Below, piece after piece: positions 43,808 to 52,941 of a DNA stretch of 64,000 nucleotides (position 1 is the first letter of the stretch; every line of letters begins with the position of its first letter). The notes beneath the pieces were generated by a model, which saw nothing but the letters and a program-made list of their open reading frames with translations, was not told the DNA's origin and searched no databases. The stretch spans positions 276,864 through 340,863 of the forward strand of contig NZ_LSRS01000001.1 of NCBI RefSeq assembly GCF_009932395.1. Reading direction: 5' to 3'. Position numbers and translations under genes: made by a program. The DNA is from Sporotomaculum syntrophicum. Its GTDB lineage: Bacteria > Bacillota > Desulfotomaculia > Desulfotomaculales > Desulfallaceae.

Positions 43808-44110
43808 TTACCAGCTATTACGGGATCTGTAGCAGTCACGGCAGTACACAGGTTTATCACCGCGAGGTTGGAATGGGACCTGGGTCTCTTTACCACAGGC
43901 CGAACAGACTGCATCAAACATTTGGCGTCTTTCACGACCATAGCTGTTGCCGCCACCCCGGTTGTTAGCAGCCTTGCGTGCAGCGCGGCACTCTGGGCAA
44001 CGGCCGGGTTCATTAGCAAAGCCTTTGTCAGCATAAAATTGTTGTTCAGAAGCAGTAAAAACAAAATCGGCTCCGCAATCCTTGCAATTTAAAGTTTTGT
44101 CTTCAAACAT
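43808..44110 (-). CDS. Zinc-ribbon protein (CxxC-rich, two domains)
   Basis: 100 residues from ATG at 44110 (GAGGAGG seven bases upstream). The first part matches the short zinc-ribbon domain: LNCKDCGADFVFTASEQQFY with GRCPECRAARK. The second has FDAVCSACGKETQVPFQP and VYCRDCY, the pattern often annotated CxxC-x17-CxxC. Small proteins of this kind are widespread in anaerobes; role unknown, possibly nucleic-acid binding or metal storage. The frame continues to 44182 without a ribosome site. Confidence 0.85.
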   Translation of the reverse strand: MFEDKTLNCKDCGADFVFTASEQQFYADKGFANEPGRCPECRAARKAANNRGGGNSYGRERRQMFDAVCSACGKETQVPFQPRGDKPVYCRDCYRSRNSW

Positions 44111-44344
44111 AAAAAAACCTCCTCTATTTGTTTGCCCGTGCCGGGGATTAACAGGTTTATTCTTCCCCAGGCTACCTAACAATAGAGAAAGCTACACCGA
44201 ATCTCCAAGCATTTTTATCGAGCTTCTGTTCATTATACCTTTAGATTTAAAAATATGCAACATATTTCCGAGAACAACTAATAAAAACATACCCTGTTTA
44301 TTTTCATTATCTAAACAGCTGCAAGCAAATGAGGTTACCCGGCT

Positions 44345-45520
44345 TTAATCACCGTCTAAACTGGTAAACTTGATCAGGATATCCAAAATTTCTGGCCGGT
44401 TTCCCACTCTTATAGGAGGTCCCCATGTACCAAATCCTGAGGATACAATAATTTGCAGCTGCCCTTTACACAAATATCCATAGTCAACCTCAAAGATATG
44501 CTCCGTAATCAAGCTTAACGGAGCCAGCTGGCCTCTGTGCGTGTGCCCAGAGATTTGTAAATCCACTTCCTGTTCCCAGGGTTCGTCTAAATGTACAGGC
44601 TGGTGATCCAGCACAATGGCAGGCTTTTTAGGGTCCCGATCAATGCCAGCCATTATACTGGCCAGCGTTTTTCGCTCGTTGCCATTAAAGAAGCTACTAT
44701 ATACATCTTCTCTCCCCACAAGATAAAAGCTACCTTCCACCAGAACCACTGCATCGCGCAGTACCTTGATGCCTGTTTGTTCAAGCCTATTAATAATAGT
44801 CGCGGATTGACCGCCAATATACTCATGGTTTCCCAGCACTGCATAAATGCCATAGCGTGATTTCAGCCGACGCCATGTCTCAGCCATATTTTGTTCAATA
44901 TAAGGCAGTGGGTCTCCATCAACTATATCACCTGGCAATAGGATGATATCCGGTTTCAAGTCATTAACCATTGCCACTAATTCAGCTAATCGGTAATTAT
45001 CCACTATAATGCCCAGGTGCAGATCGGACACTGCCACCACGTGTAATTGCTTAAGCTGACCGGCTGATTTGGGAATACTAATATCATAGTGGGTGACCTG
45101 CGGGTGCCTGGCATTCCACCACCCATAACTAAATATTACCAAAACGGTTAATAGTACACCTAAGCCAAGCACGAGAGCAGCAGGAAATTGGTCGTAGCTT
45201 CCCCGGGGCAAAAAGGCCAAACGTTGACCAGCTAAAAGAAACAATTCCAATATAGCCAGTACAATAAGGCAATAAAACATGAAAGCCAGCCAGTAGTCGC
45301 CTAGCAGGATTAACCAACGGGATATCCCGGGCGCAAGGTATTTTTTACTTAAATGTCCTGCAAAAAAGGAAAAGGCGATCAACCAGAACATTAACCAAAA
45401 CAAGGCTATGGGAAGGTATGGGATAAATCTGCCCACCAGCTGCCACATGCGCAGTCCGATCCAGTAAGTGAGCAGACCATACAGTAAAATAATTATTGAA
45501 AAGGCTAAAATCCGAAACAT
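44345..45520 (-). CDS. Membrane-anchored metallophosphoesterase
   Basis: 391 residues from ATG at 45520 (GGCGG upstream; an in-frame GTG is three codons earlier). Four hydrophobic segments occupy residues 1-130. The calcineurin-like domain follows: VSDLHLGIIV (about 168), LPGDIVDGD, VLGNHEYIGG and SGHTHRGQLAPL near the end. This is YkuE/YaeI-like, acting at the membrane on lipid pyrophosphates or nucleotide substrates; not known here. It diverges from prfC. Confidence 0.9.
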   Translation of the reverse strand: MFRILAFSIIILLYGLLTYWIGLRMWQLVGRFIPYLPIALFWLMFWLIAFSFFAGHLSKKYLAPGISRWLILLGDYWLAFMFYCLIVLAILELFLLAGQRLAFLPRGSYDQFPAALVLGLGVLLTVLVIFSYGWWNARHPQVTHYDISIPKSAGQLKQLHVVAVSDLHLGIIVDNYRLAELVAMVNDLKPDIILLPGDIVDGDPLPYIEQNMAETWRRLKSRYGIYAVLGNHEYIGGQSATIINRLEQTGIKVLRDAVVLVEGSFYLVGREDVYSSFFNGNERKTLASIMAGIDRDPKKPAIVLDHQPVHLDEPWEQEVDLQISGHTHRGQLAPLSLITEHIFEVDYGYLCKGQLQIIVSSGFGTWGPPIRVGNRPEILDILIKFTSLDGD

Positions 45521-45597
45521 TATGACCACACCGCCTTATAACCTTTCTTCACTTCATTTGTAATGCATCATGTTATTTAGCTAACCGAGATAGACTA

Positions 45598-45626
45598 TTG
45601 ACAAATATATCGTATCGCATTACATT
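45598..45626 (+). promoter_or_regulatory. Promoter of prfC
   Basis: TTGACA (45598-45603), a 17-base spacer and TACATT (45621-45626) on the plus strand, about 43 bases before the start codon. Confidence 0.65.
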
Positions 45627-45668
45627 ATTTTATTGAACAACTACGACCAAATCATTGGGGAGGCAAAA

Positions 45669-47276
45669 ATGACCCAACCAACTATCAAGGTTAATGACGA
45701 TGAACTGGAATATGAGGTAGCCCGCAGGCGCACCTTTGCTATTATTTCTCACCCCGATGCAGGGAAAACCACACTAACGGAAAAACTACTGCTTTACGCT
45801 GGCGCGGTTGAGCTGGCCGGCTCGGTACGAGCCCGAAAGAACCAGCATCATGCCACCGCCGACTGGATGGAGATGGAACAGCAACGCGGTATTTCCATCA
45901 CAACTGCAGCCCTGCAGTTTGATTGCCGGGGCTACAGGATCAATCTATTGGACACCCCCGGCCACCAGGATTTCAGCGAAGATACTTACCGCACCCTTAT
46001 GGTGACCGATAGCGCAGTGATGGTACTGGACAGCGCCAAAGGCATTGAACCCCAGACCCGTAAACTCTTTCAAGTTTGCCGGCTGCGGCGTACTCCTATT
46101 CTCACCTTCATTAACAAACTAGACCGCCCGGGCCGTGAGCCACTGGCACTACTGGACGAAATCGAGCAGGAATTAGGAATTGGTTCGGTGCCAATGAACT
46201 GGCCCATTGGCAATGGCCCTTCATTCAAAGGAGTGTACGACCTCGCTAAACAGCAAGTGCTGCTCTTTGAGCGTACTCACCACGGCCAACACCGGGCGCC
46301 AGTGCAGGTGCATGACCTGTATGATCCTCAGCTAGCTATTCTTGTAGGCCAGGACGAATATCAACAGTTAGTGGATGAAATAGAACTATTAGCGGCGGCA
46401 GGGTCCTCTTTCAGCGAGGAAGCTTTTCTGACCGGCAATATTACCCCGGTATTTTTCGGCAGCGCTATTAATAATTTTGGCCTGGAACCATTTTTACAGA
46501 CACTCCTGGACCTGGCCCCGGCACCTGGCCCGCGTATGAGCAGCGACGGCTTGATTGAGCCAACCAGCCCGGGCTTTACCGGTCAGATTTTTAAAATCCA
46601 GGCCAATATGGACCCGCAGCACCGGGACCGGGTAGCCTTCCTGCGGGTGTGCTCAGGACGTTTTGAAAAGGATATGCAGCTTTACCACTCCCGTCTAAAG
46701 CGGAAAGTGCGCATAACCCGGGCTTACCGGTTCTTCGCCCGGGAACGGGAAATCGTGGAAGAAGCTTATCCCGGCGATGTAGTGGGCTTAGCTAACCCCG
46801 GCCTCTTTAATATCGGCGATACCCTTTGTGATGGGAAAGTGATTAGATTTGAGGACATTCCCCGCTTCACCCCTGAACACTTTTGCCTCCTGCATAACCG
46901 GCATATCGCAAAATATAAGCAGTTCAATAAAGGGATTGAGCAATTAGAAGAAGAAGGCGCAACCCAGGTCCTTTACTTTACAGACAGCTTACGCAAGGAA
47001 CCGGTGCTGGCAGCGGTTGGGGAACTGCAATTCGACGTGGTTGTGGCACGGCTTAACTCAGAGTACGGAGTAGATGTTTCTACAGAAAGACTTCCCTTTA
47101 CCTGCGCCCGTTGGGTGGAGTGCAACTTGGAAAAACTGTCCGACATAATCTGGCCCAGCCGCAGCAAGCTGGCCAGAGACCGGGAAGGACGGCTGGTGGC
47201 ACTGTTCTCTTCAGATTGGGAAGTCAACTTCTGCCTGGAGAAAAACCCCGGATTAATCTTAAAAGAATTGGGTTAA
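45669..47276 (+). CDS. prfC: Peptide chain release factor 3
   Basis: 535 residues from ATG at 45669 (GGGGAGG four bases upstream; an earlier in-frame ATG at 45633 has no site). GTPase motifs: SHPDAGKTTLTEKLLL (G1), QQRGISITT (G2), DTPGHQDFSE (G3) and NKLDRPGRE (G4). Class-specific C-terminal domains follow. RF3 recycles RF1/RF2 after termination. It is one of the few plus-strand genes and does not share a transcript with its neighbours. EF-G is excluded by length and by the RF3-type domain order. Confidence 0.95.
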   Translation: MTQPTIKVNDDELEYEVARRRTFAIISHPDAGKTTLTEKLLLYAGAVELAGSVRARKNQHHATADWMEMEQQRGISITTAALQFDCRGYRINLLDTPGHQDFSEDTYRTLMVTDSAVMVLDSAKGIEPQTRKLFQVCRLRRTPILTFINKLDRPGREPLALLDEIEQELGIGSVPMNWPIGNGPSFKGVYDLAKQQVLLFERTHHGQHRAPVQVHDLYDPQLAILVGQDEYQQLVDEIELLAAAGSSFSEEAFLTGNITPVFFGSAINNFGLEPFLQTLLDLAPAPGPRMSSDGLIEPTSPGFTGQIFKIQANMDPQHRDRVAFLRVCSGRFEKDMQLYHSRLKRKVRITRAYRFFAREREIVEEAYPGDVVGLANPGLFNIGDTLCDGKVIRFEDIPRFTPEHFCLLHNRHIAKYKQFNKGIEQLEEEGATQVLYFTDSLRKEPVLAAVGELQFDVVVARLNSEYGVDVSTERLPFTCARWVECNLEKLSDIIWPSRSKLARDREGRLVALFSSDWEVNFCLEKNPGLILKELG

Positions 47277-47340
47277 ATATTCATATTTAAACAAAATTAG
47301 GCTATTAGCTTAAAGAAGCCGGCTGAAAGTTCGTCTGTTG

Positions 47341-47376
47341 ACAAGAAGGTTCCTTCATGAGAGCCTTCTTTTTTTG
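47341..47376 (+). terminator. Terminator between prfC and comM (convergent)
   Basis: AAGAAGG pairs with CCTTCTT across a 14-base loop, followed by TTTTT on the plus strand. The arms also give an A-tract for the converging comM transcript. Confidence 0.85.
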
Positions 47377-47496
47377 TTACTATCAGTTTATATCTGTCTG
47401 CAAATGTTTGTGAAATGATGCACTTTAGTAAATGCAATAGCATTTATCCTCTCTAAACTAAATGATTGATTTACATAGTAAACTGGTCAATAAGGC

Positions 47497-49023
47497 TCAG
47501 GTATTCCAGTATTTCCTTTCCATCCCCCGGTACTGAACTGCTTCAGCCACATGCTCCACCTGTATTTCCTGGCAACCTGCAAGATCCGCCAAAGTTCGGG
47601 CCACCTTGATAATTTTATTATGAGCGCGGGCGCTCAGCTTTAGGTTAGTAAAAGCCGCCCGTAATAAATCGCTGGATTCACTATTAAGTTGGCAGTACTT
47701 TTTCAATTGCAAGGGCGACATATCGGCATTACACATAGCTTTGCCAAAACGGGCTGACTGAATTTCCCTGGCCAGCTTAACCCTTTGGCGTATAGTTACC
47801 GATGACTCTCCCGGCTGAAAGTTTTCCAAATCATTAAAGGTGAGGCGGGGCACATCAATATGAATATCAAAGCGGTCCAGCAGAGGCCCGGAGAGGCGAT
47901 TTAAATAGCGCTGTACCTGCAGGGGGGTGCACGTGCACTCCCGCTCAACATCCCCCAAAAAACCACACGGGCAGGGGTTCATTGAAGCTATAAGCATGAT
48001 TCTGGCGGGGTAAGTAATCGAAGCATGGACCCTGGATATGGATACCACACCGTCCTCCAGGGGCTGGCGCAATGCTTCCAGGGCATCTCTTCTAAATTCG
48101 GCAACCTCATCAAGAAAAAGCACCCCCAGGTGCGCCAGGCTAATTTCACCAGGCTTAGGGTATTTACCGCCCCCAACGATGGCTGAGGTCGAGGTGTTAT
48201 GATGAGGGGATCGGAAAGGACGCTCAGTAATCAACGGCTGACCGGACTGCAGCATTCCTGCCAGGCTGTATAAATTAGTTACTTCCAGCGCTTCATCCAA
48301 TGACAGTTCAGGCAATATGCCCGGCAGCCGGCGGGCCAGCATGGTTTTTCCTGAGCCAGGGGAACCCAGCATCAGAACATTATGGCCCCCTGCGGCCGCT
48401 ACTTCCAAACCACGTTTAACAGCCAGCTGGCCACGCACCTCGGCCATATCCCCGCTAAGGTTATGGCCGGTATAAAATTTATTGATATCCACAAAATGAG
48501 GCGTAATGGGCTCTTCACCCTGCAAATGGCGGATTAATTGATTTAGATTAGCTGTAGGATATACTTTAATATCTTGAATTAAAGCTGCCTCGTCGGCATT
48601 TTCCAACGGCACGATCACCTGATCGTAACCATCGCGGGGCAGCAGTGAAACCCGGGGCAATACACCGTTTACCCCCTGGATAGTGCCGTCTAGTGACAAT
48701 TCACCGATAAATATGTAACCATTGACCAGCCCGGAATCGATTTGCTCCGTTGAAGCTAGTATGCCCAGAGATATCGCCAGGTCATAGACCGGACCCTCTT
48801 TCTTCAAGTCAGCCGGTGCCAGATTCACCGTGATCCGCCTAGCTGGAAAATCAAACCCGGCGTTTTTAATCGCCGCGCGCACACGATCCTTAGCTTCCCG
48901 CACTGCCGCATCCGGCAGGCCAACCAGCTCAAAACCGGGCAGACCACTCGACACATCCACCTCTACCCGCACGATATAACTTTCAAGACCATTTAAGGCC
49001 AAACTTCTGACAATGGTTAACAT
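47497..49023 (-). CDS. comM: YifB/ComM-family Mg-chelatase-like AAA+ ATPase
   Basis: 508 residues. A Lon-protease-like S5 fold lies at the N terminus (GLPGFELVGLPDAAVREAKDRV). The ChlI AAA core has Walker A LGSPGSGKTMLARRLPGILP (about 212), Walker B GVLFLDEVAEF and a C-terminal helical lid. ComM promotes branch migration in natural transformation; in many Firmicutes the gene precedes dprA. Here it stands by itself, close to yraN. ATG after GGCGGAGG. Confidence 0.93.
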   Translation of the reverse strand: MLTIVRSLALNGLESYIVRVEVDVSSGLPGFELVGLPDAAVREAKDRVRAAIKNAGFDFPARRITVNLAPADLKKEGPVYDLAISLGILASTEQIDSGLVNGYIFIGELSLDGTIQGVNGVLPRVSLLPRDGYDQVIVPLENADEAALIQDIKVYPTANLNQLIRHLQGEEPITPHFVDINKFYTGHNLSGDMAEVRGQLAVKRGLEVAAAGGHNVLMLGSPGSGKTMLARRLPGILPELSLDEALEVTNLYSLAGMLQSGQPLITERPFRSPHHNTSTSAIVGGGKYPKPGEISLAHLGVLFLDEVAEFRRDALEALRQPLEDGVVSISRVHASITYPARIMLIASMNPCPCGFLGDVERECTCTPLQVQRYLNRLSGPLLDRFDIHIDVPRLTFNDLENFQPGESSVTIRQRVKLAREIQSARFGKAMCNADMSPLQLKKYCQLNSESSDLLRAAFTNLKLSARAHNKIIKVARTLADLAGCQEIQVEHVAEAVQYRGMERKYWNT

Positions 49024-49649
49024 ATTTAAATACCTCCGCCGTTTTTTTCGCCAAAACCATTGCCAATCCCTGCTATTTCATTTAAGAAATCCAATGTCAA
49101 AGCCATTGGTTCTTTCAAAAAAGATACTCTGAGCACTAATGCTAAAGGAATACTTATTATCAACTTCAGTACCCGATTAAGAAAATTCTTCAAAAAATAT
49201 TTTGCCTAAACCTTTCCAAACTCTTGTATTTGATTTGTAGTATAGAGTGTATCAGGTATATAATCAATTTAGTGATATAAAAAAGTTTTCAACCAACAGA
49301 GGTGATGCAAAGCTTGGTTTGTAAATATGTTTTTGTTTCCGGCCGGGAGCAAGGAGTTTCTAAAAGATTGTCCAAGCGAGAAAGTATAAACTGGCCTTAT
49401 CAGGCTAGGTACGTAACTTCCCGAAAGCATTATTGAAGCTATATTTGCCGGTCACGAGGAGGCATCGGCAACAAATATTGATGGTGCCATGAGGGATCAC
49501 CCCGGGCTAAAATAACCAGAGTGGAAGTAACCGTTGCCAGTAGCTATACATTGAATGAAAATTTCTCTGACCTTATAATACTACTTAGCTTTAAGGGAAT
49601 AAGAATAACAGAAGCTATCAATATTAAATCTTATCTATGAGGTGATATA
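49024..49649. other. Gene-poor stretch with a probable decayed gene
   Basis: The left 210 bases show nothing I can name. From 49305 to 49640 three plus-strand frames follow one another: 49314-49436 (40 codons, SGREQGVSKRLSKRESINWP), 49417-49515 (LPESIIEAIFAGHEEASATN...) and 49521-49640 (VEVTVASSYTLNENFSDLII...). The first and third are in the same frame and the second is shifted. This pattern fits a gene with frameshifts. A promoter-like TTGTAG/TATAAT pair (49235-49264) and a GAGGTG site precede it. Confidence 0.45.
49305..49640 (+). pseudogene. Putative frameshifted gene remnant upstream of 49650
   Basis: The three short frames above have ordinary amino-acid composition, and their ends overlap so that two shifts would join them into about 100 residues. 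The last stop (49638-49640) lies directly before the GAGGTG ribosome site of the next gene, as in a coupled operon. I do not recognise the product. Chance open frames in a low-gene-density region cannot be excluded. Confidence 0.35.
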
Positions 49650-50063
49650 ATGAGTGCTCCAGTATTACTTGTCCAAATTCCTCCCAAAGAAGATCAACAG
49701 CAAGATGCAACCGGTTCTAGCACTGAAAATGAGCTTATCGCCATCGCCGTTTATGAAAAGGATGGTTTATTGCCCCCATCAGTATTAACGCAACGGGTAT
49801 TCGACGCAGAAACACCTTTCCGGTTTCCCAGTGAAATTAGCCAGGGTGCAACCAAAACCAGAATTGTATACCGCTACAACCTGACACAATGGCATGAATT
49901 ACTGGAAGCTACTAATATGCCCAATACAGCTGAATCGATCAAGCAAATCATGATACCCATGTTACTATACTTACAGCAACTTTACCCGGATATTTTTAAC
50001 GACATAGAATATGACCGCGATTTTAACAAAGATGAATATGCCGAAGTTATACCTATGGCATAG
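49650..50063 (+). CDS. Hypothetical protein
   Basis: 137 residues, cytoplasmic, mildly acidic; no signal peptide or membrane helix. It begins MSAPVLLVQIPPKEDQQQ and has a charged middle, an amphipathic stretch ESIKQIMIPMLLYLQQLYP, and a C-terminal acidic segment DRDFNKDEYAEV. I do not recognise a family. The ribosome site GAGGTG six bases before ATG is good, and the codon pattern looks coding. It is followed by repeat families 2 and 1, and preceded by a decayed frame, so it may belong to a recently acquired or eroding segment. Confidence 0.7.
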   Translation: MSAPVLLVQIPPKEDQQQDATGSSTENELIAIAVYEKDGLLPPSVLTQRVFDAETPFRFPSEISQGATKTRIVYRYNLTQWHELLEATNMPNTAESIKQIMIPMLLYLQQLYPDIFNDIEYDRDFNKDEYAEVIPMA

Positions 50064-50076
50064 ACTTTGTTACAGG

Positions 50077-50181
50077 AAAAGTGCGCTCATTCATTTGGTT
50101 CCCTCTGCGCGCGCTTTTCAGCAATTTAACTCTTAGCGCTTGCCATAAATATGGCAAGCATAATTACCTAACGTATAAAAA
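50077..50181. repeat. Repeat family 2, copy 2 (double hairpin)
   Basis: Matches 7661-7762. AAAAGTGCGC pairs with GCGCGCTTTT (ten pairs with one G-T), and GCTTGCCATA pairs with TATGGCAAGC. The hairpins are better formed here than in copy 1. It begins fourteen bases after the hypothetical gene stop, so it could act as a 3' structure or terminator there, but copy 1 is not in the same setting. Confidence 0.7.
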
Positions 50182-50182
50182 A

Positions 50183-50220
50183 ACAGCTGAAAGCCTGTAT
50201 AGCTTCAGCTGCTTTTATCC
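50183..50220 (+). terminator. Hairpin between the two repeats
   Basis: ACAGCTGAAAG.../GCTTCAGCTGCTTTT: CAGCTGAA pairs with TTCAGCTG, then CTTTT. Possible terminator of the hypothetical gene on the plus strand. Confidence 0.5.
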
Positions 50221-50231
50221 TGATACCCTTG

Positions 50232-50352
50232 TTTTAGACCTGCAAAATGCATGACTTAGTTGGCGTTGTACTTCCACTTAAGCAATTTGGGGACACACCT
50301 TTCAAGGATTGTCCCCAATTTTTGTGGGATACTTATATCAAGTCAGTCAGGT
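50232..50352. mobile_element. Repeat family 1, copy C (MITE-like)
   Basis: Core 50253-50348. The left end GACTTAGTTGGCG is identical to copy B. The right end ATCAAGTCAGTC is diverged. The central GGGGACA.../TGTCCCC hairpin (50289-50315) is intact. From TTTTAGA to GTTGTAC (50232-50271) it differs from copy B at about one position in forty. It carries no gene and abuts the yraN 3' end. Confidence 0.7.
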
Positions 50353-50705
50353 TAAAATGCATTTTCTATGTGGGTGACTGTGGTTTCCCCTGCACAGTAT
50401 ACCGCTACCACATCAAAACGGATATTAACATTATCTAATGATTTTTGCGCCAGGTAGGACAGGGCCAGTCGACGCACTTTTTTTATTTTAGAGGCAGTAA
50501 TGCTCTCCTGGGGCAAACCGCAAATAGCACTACTTCGGGTGCGCACCTCAATAAAAACCAGGTAGGCTCCCTGCCGTGCAATAATATCAAGTTCACCTAA
50601 TCGGCACCTGTAATTGCGTTCAATAATCTGCATACCTATTTTCTGCAAATAGTCAGCGGCAATATTTTCGCCCCAAACACCCAGGCCGCGTCTCTGAAAG
50701 GTCAC
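50352..50705 (-). CDS. YraN-family (UPF0102) putative nuclease
   Basis: 117 residues from GTG at 50705; the frame runs to a TTG at 50741 that has no ribosome site. The start is a judgement: AAGGAG is fourteen bases before the GTG. Core motifs GVWGENIAADYLQKIG, RNYRCRLGELDIIA and VFIEVRTRSS give the nuclease-fold carboxylates E...D...E. Function is inferred from fold only. It is in the region where rnhB, yraN and comM are neighbours in relatives, but nuo and moxR genes separate it from rnhB here. Confidence 0.88.
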   Translation of the reverse strand: MTFQRRGLGVWGENIAADYLQKIGMQIIERNYRCRLGELDIIARQGAYLVFIEVRTRSSAICGLPQESITASKIKKVRRLALSYLAQKSLDNVNIRFDVVAVYCAGETTVTHIENAF

Positions 50706-50796
50706 GTTAATTACCTGCTCTCCTTGCGCTAATTTTCTCAAGCTTGAGGAGTATTTGTTAGCTGAACTTTACGGCTACCTCTAAAACAATCTCAGT

Positions 50797-51993
50797 CTAT
50801 CTTTTAACCTTTAGTTTTTTAACAGCCGCGTTCAAGCCATCAATAGTTAACTCAAACATGGGAAACACTTCACGCACCAAATTAATGGTATAACTCCCCT
50901 CCACCAAGCCCCAATACTTCTCGGGGATGGGATTTAACCATACAGCGTGTTCAAAATGATTGGCTAATCTCTGCATCCATTTCTGGCCGGGTTCTTCATT
51001 AGTTGCCCACCAGCTCAATGCACCGTAGGGCATTAGAATCTCGCTGGCCGCCATACTGGCGTCCCCAACAATAATCAGCCGGTAGTCAGAGCTATATTGG
51101 CGTAAAAAATCATAGGTCGCTGTGGAATTGCGATCTGAACAATAAGGATCGTTATAAATAGTTTCATACCAGCAGTTATGAAAGAAGTAAAACTGAAGAT
51201 CTTGAAAATGTGTTGATTTATTTGCCGCATTAAATAACTGGCTGCATAGCCTCTGGTAAGGATTCATAGAACCGCCGGAATCCATAAGCAAGATTAACTT
51301 AATTTTATTTTTACGTTCCCTGGCCCACACCAGCTCAAGCATACCGGCATTGCGCCCGGTAGCATCCACAGTGGCATCAAGGTCAAGAACATCTCGCTCT
51401 CCGTCTACCGAGGTACTCAGTAAGCGCAGTTTTCGTAAGGCCACCTCAAATTGCCGGGTAGTTAAAGTTTCATCCGTTCGAAAATCCCGGTATTGGCGCT
51501 CGGCCGCCACTTTGACTGCAGAACGGTTAAGCGAACTGCCGCCAATACGCACACCGGCCGGATTGTAACCGGAATGCCCGAAGGGCGAAGTGCCTCCTGT
51601 GCCTATCCAATTGCCGCCACCGTGGTGTTCTTCTGTTTGCTGCGCCAAGCGTTCCGCCAGTTTTCTTTTTAATTCATCCAGGTCCCAATTTAAATCCGGC
51701 CTTTTATCAGCTTGGTCCATCAATTTTGGCGGGGCTGAATGTTCGAGCCATTTCAATGCCTCGGCAACAATTTCCGGTGGCGTTTCAATATCCTTAAAGA
51801 TTTCTAAAAAAGCCCGGTCGTAGGCATCATACTGGGACTCGCTTTTAATCAGCAGTGAGCGCGCTAAAAAGTAAAAACTAATTAAGCTGCTATTAGCAAG
51901 CCCACGCTGCAGCGCCTCCATTAAGGTTAACCATTCGATTAGAGATACGTTTACACCCTGTTGGCGCAAGCTATAAAATAGGCTGGTAAACAT
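50797..51993 (-). CDS. VWA-domain protein (CoxE/ViaA-like)
   Basis: 398 residues from ATG at 51993 (GGAG eight bases upstream). The N-terminal half is helical, with a glycine-rich stretch GGGNWIGTGGTSPFG. The C-terminal von Willebrand A domain has the metal-site sequence LLMDSGGSMNPYQR (about 250) where the third MIDAS residue is Gly rather than Ser (DxGxS). It is translationally tight with the preceding MoxR gene; the pair is probably a chaperone machine. The same pair in E. coli (RavA-ViaA) acts on complex I. Confidence 0.88.
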   Translation of the reverse strand: MFTSLFYSLRQQGVNVSLIEWLTLMEALQRGLANSSLISFYFLARSLLIKSESQYDAYDRAFLEIFKDIETPPEIVAEALKWLEHSAPPKLMDQADKRPDLNWDLDELKRKLAERLAQQTEEHHGGGNWIGTGGTSPFGHSGYNPAGVRIGGSSLNRSAVKVAAERQYRDFRTDETLTTRQFEVALRKLRLLSTSVDGERDVLDLDATVDATGRNAGMLELVWARERKNKIKLILLMDSGGSMNPYQRLCSQLFNAANKSTHFQDLQFYFFHNCWYETIYNDPYCSDRNSTATYDFLRQYSSDYRLIIVGDASMAASEILMPYGALSWWATNEEPGQKWMQRLANHFEHAVWLNPIPEKYWGLVEGSYTINLVREVFPMFELTIDGLNAAVKKLKVKR

Positions 51994-51997
51994 TTTA

Positions 51998-52876
51998 TCA
52001 ACTCCGCCAGTAACCAGATATATTTTTCTTAGCTGCCGCCTTAGCATCAGCAGCACCACTGCCAAACTTACGCTTCCATAATTCCATATCGTTATCCTTC
52101 TTCAACAGCACACCTGGCATAGGCATCTCTCTTTCAATAACACGGGGATCAATGCCGCCAATGGCCAGAGCCTGAACCCAGTCCAATAACTCACTGGTGC
52201 TTGGCTTTTTCTGCAGACCGGGTATGTTTCGAATATTGTAGAAAGCATTTACCGCAGCGCGTACCAGTTCATTTTCCAAATTCGGGTAGTGTACCTTTAT
52301 AATTTGCTTCATCATTTCTTGGTCAGGAAAGGCGATGTAATGAAATACACACCTGCGCAGGAAGGCATCAGGAAGTTCCTTCTCAGCGTTGCTGGTAATG
52401 ACTACGATAGGGCGTTGCTTAGCGGAAACTGTTTCACCCGTCTCGGGGATATAAAAGTTCATCTGGTCCAATTCCCAAAGCAAGTCATTGGGAAACTCGA
52501 TATCCGCTTTATCAATTTCGTCAATCAGCAGCACTACCCGGTTATCTGAAGTAAAAGCTTCACCCAGCTTGCCCAGCTTTATATATTGTTTAATATCGCG
52601 AACGTTGCCCTCGCCAAATTGGCTGTCGTACAAACGTTGTACGGTGTCGTAAACATATAAACCGTCCTGGGCCTTAGTAGTGGATTTAATGTTCCAAATA
52701 ATCAGCTTCATCTTCAAGTTTTCAGCCACACTCATGGCCAGCATGGTTTTACCAGTACCAGGTTCACCCTTGATTAAAAGCGGCCGGTTAAGCGCCGCCG
52801 CTACGTTTACAGAACTAATTAATTCATCTGATGCAATATACTTCTCAGAGCCAAGATACGAGGTATTGTTTTCCAT
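51998..52876 (-). CDS. MoxR-family AAA+ ATPase
   Basis: 292 residues from ATG at 52876 with GGGGAGG five bases upstream. Walker A IKGEPGTGKTMLAMSVAENL (about 37), Walker B VVLLIDEIDKADIEFPNDLLWEL, sensor 1 VVITSNAEKELPDAF and arginine finger region RRCVFHYIAFPD. MoxR ATPases remodel partner proteins together with VWA proteins and help insert cofactors or metals. It is the first gene of the pair, starting about 115 bases after the end of nuoN with a terminator between. Confidence 0.92.
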   Translation of the reverse strand: MENNTSYLGSEKYIASDELISSVNVAAALNRPLLIKGEPGTGKTMLAMSVAENLKMKLIIWNIKSTTKAQDGLYVYDTVQRLYDSQFGEGNVRDIKQYIKLGKLGEAFTSDNRVVLLIDEIDKADIEFPNDLLWELDQMNFYIPETGETVSAKQRPIVVITSNAEKELPDAFLRRCVFHYIAFPDQEMMKQIIKVHYPNLENELVRAAVNAFYNIRNIPGLQKKPSTSELLDWVQALAIGGIDPRVIEREMPMPGVLLKKDNDMELWKRKFGSGAADAKAAAKKNISGYWRS

Positions 52877-52941
52877 ATTATCCTCCCCAATTATCAAATG
52901 TAACATTATTATATCACGAATTATAGACTAACTGCAGTTAA

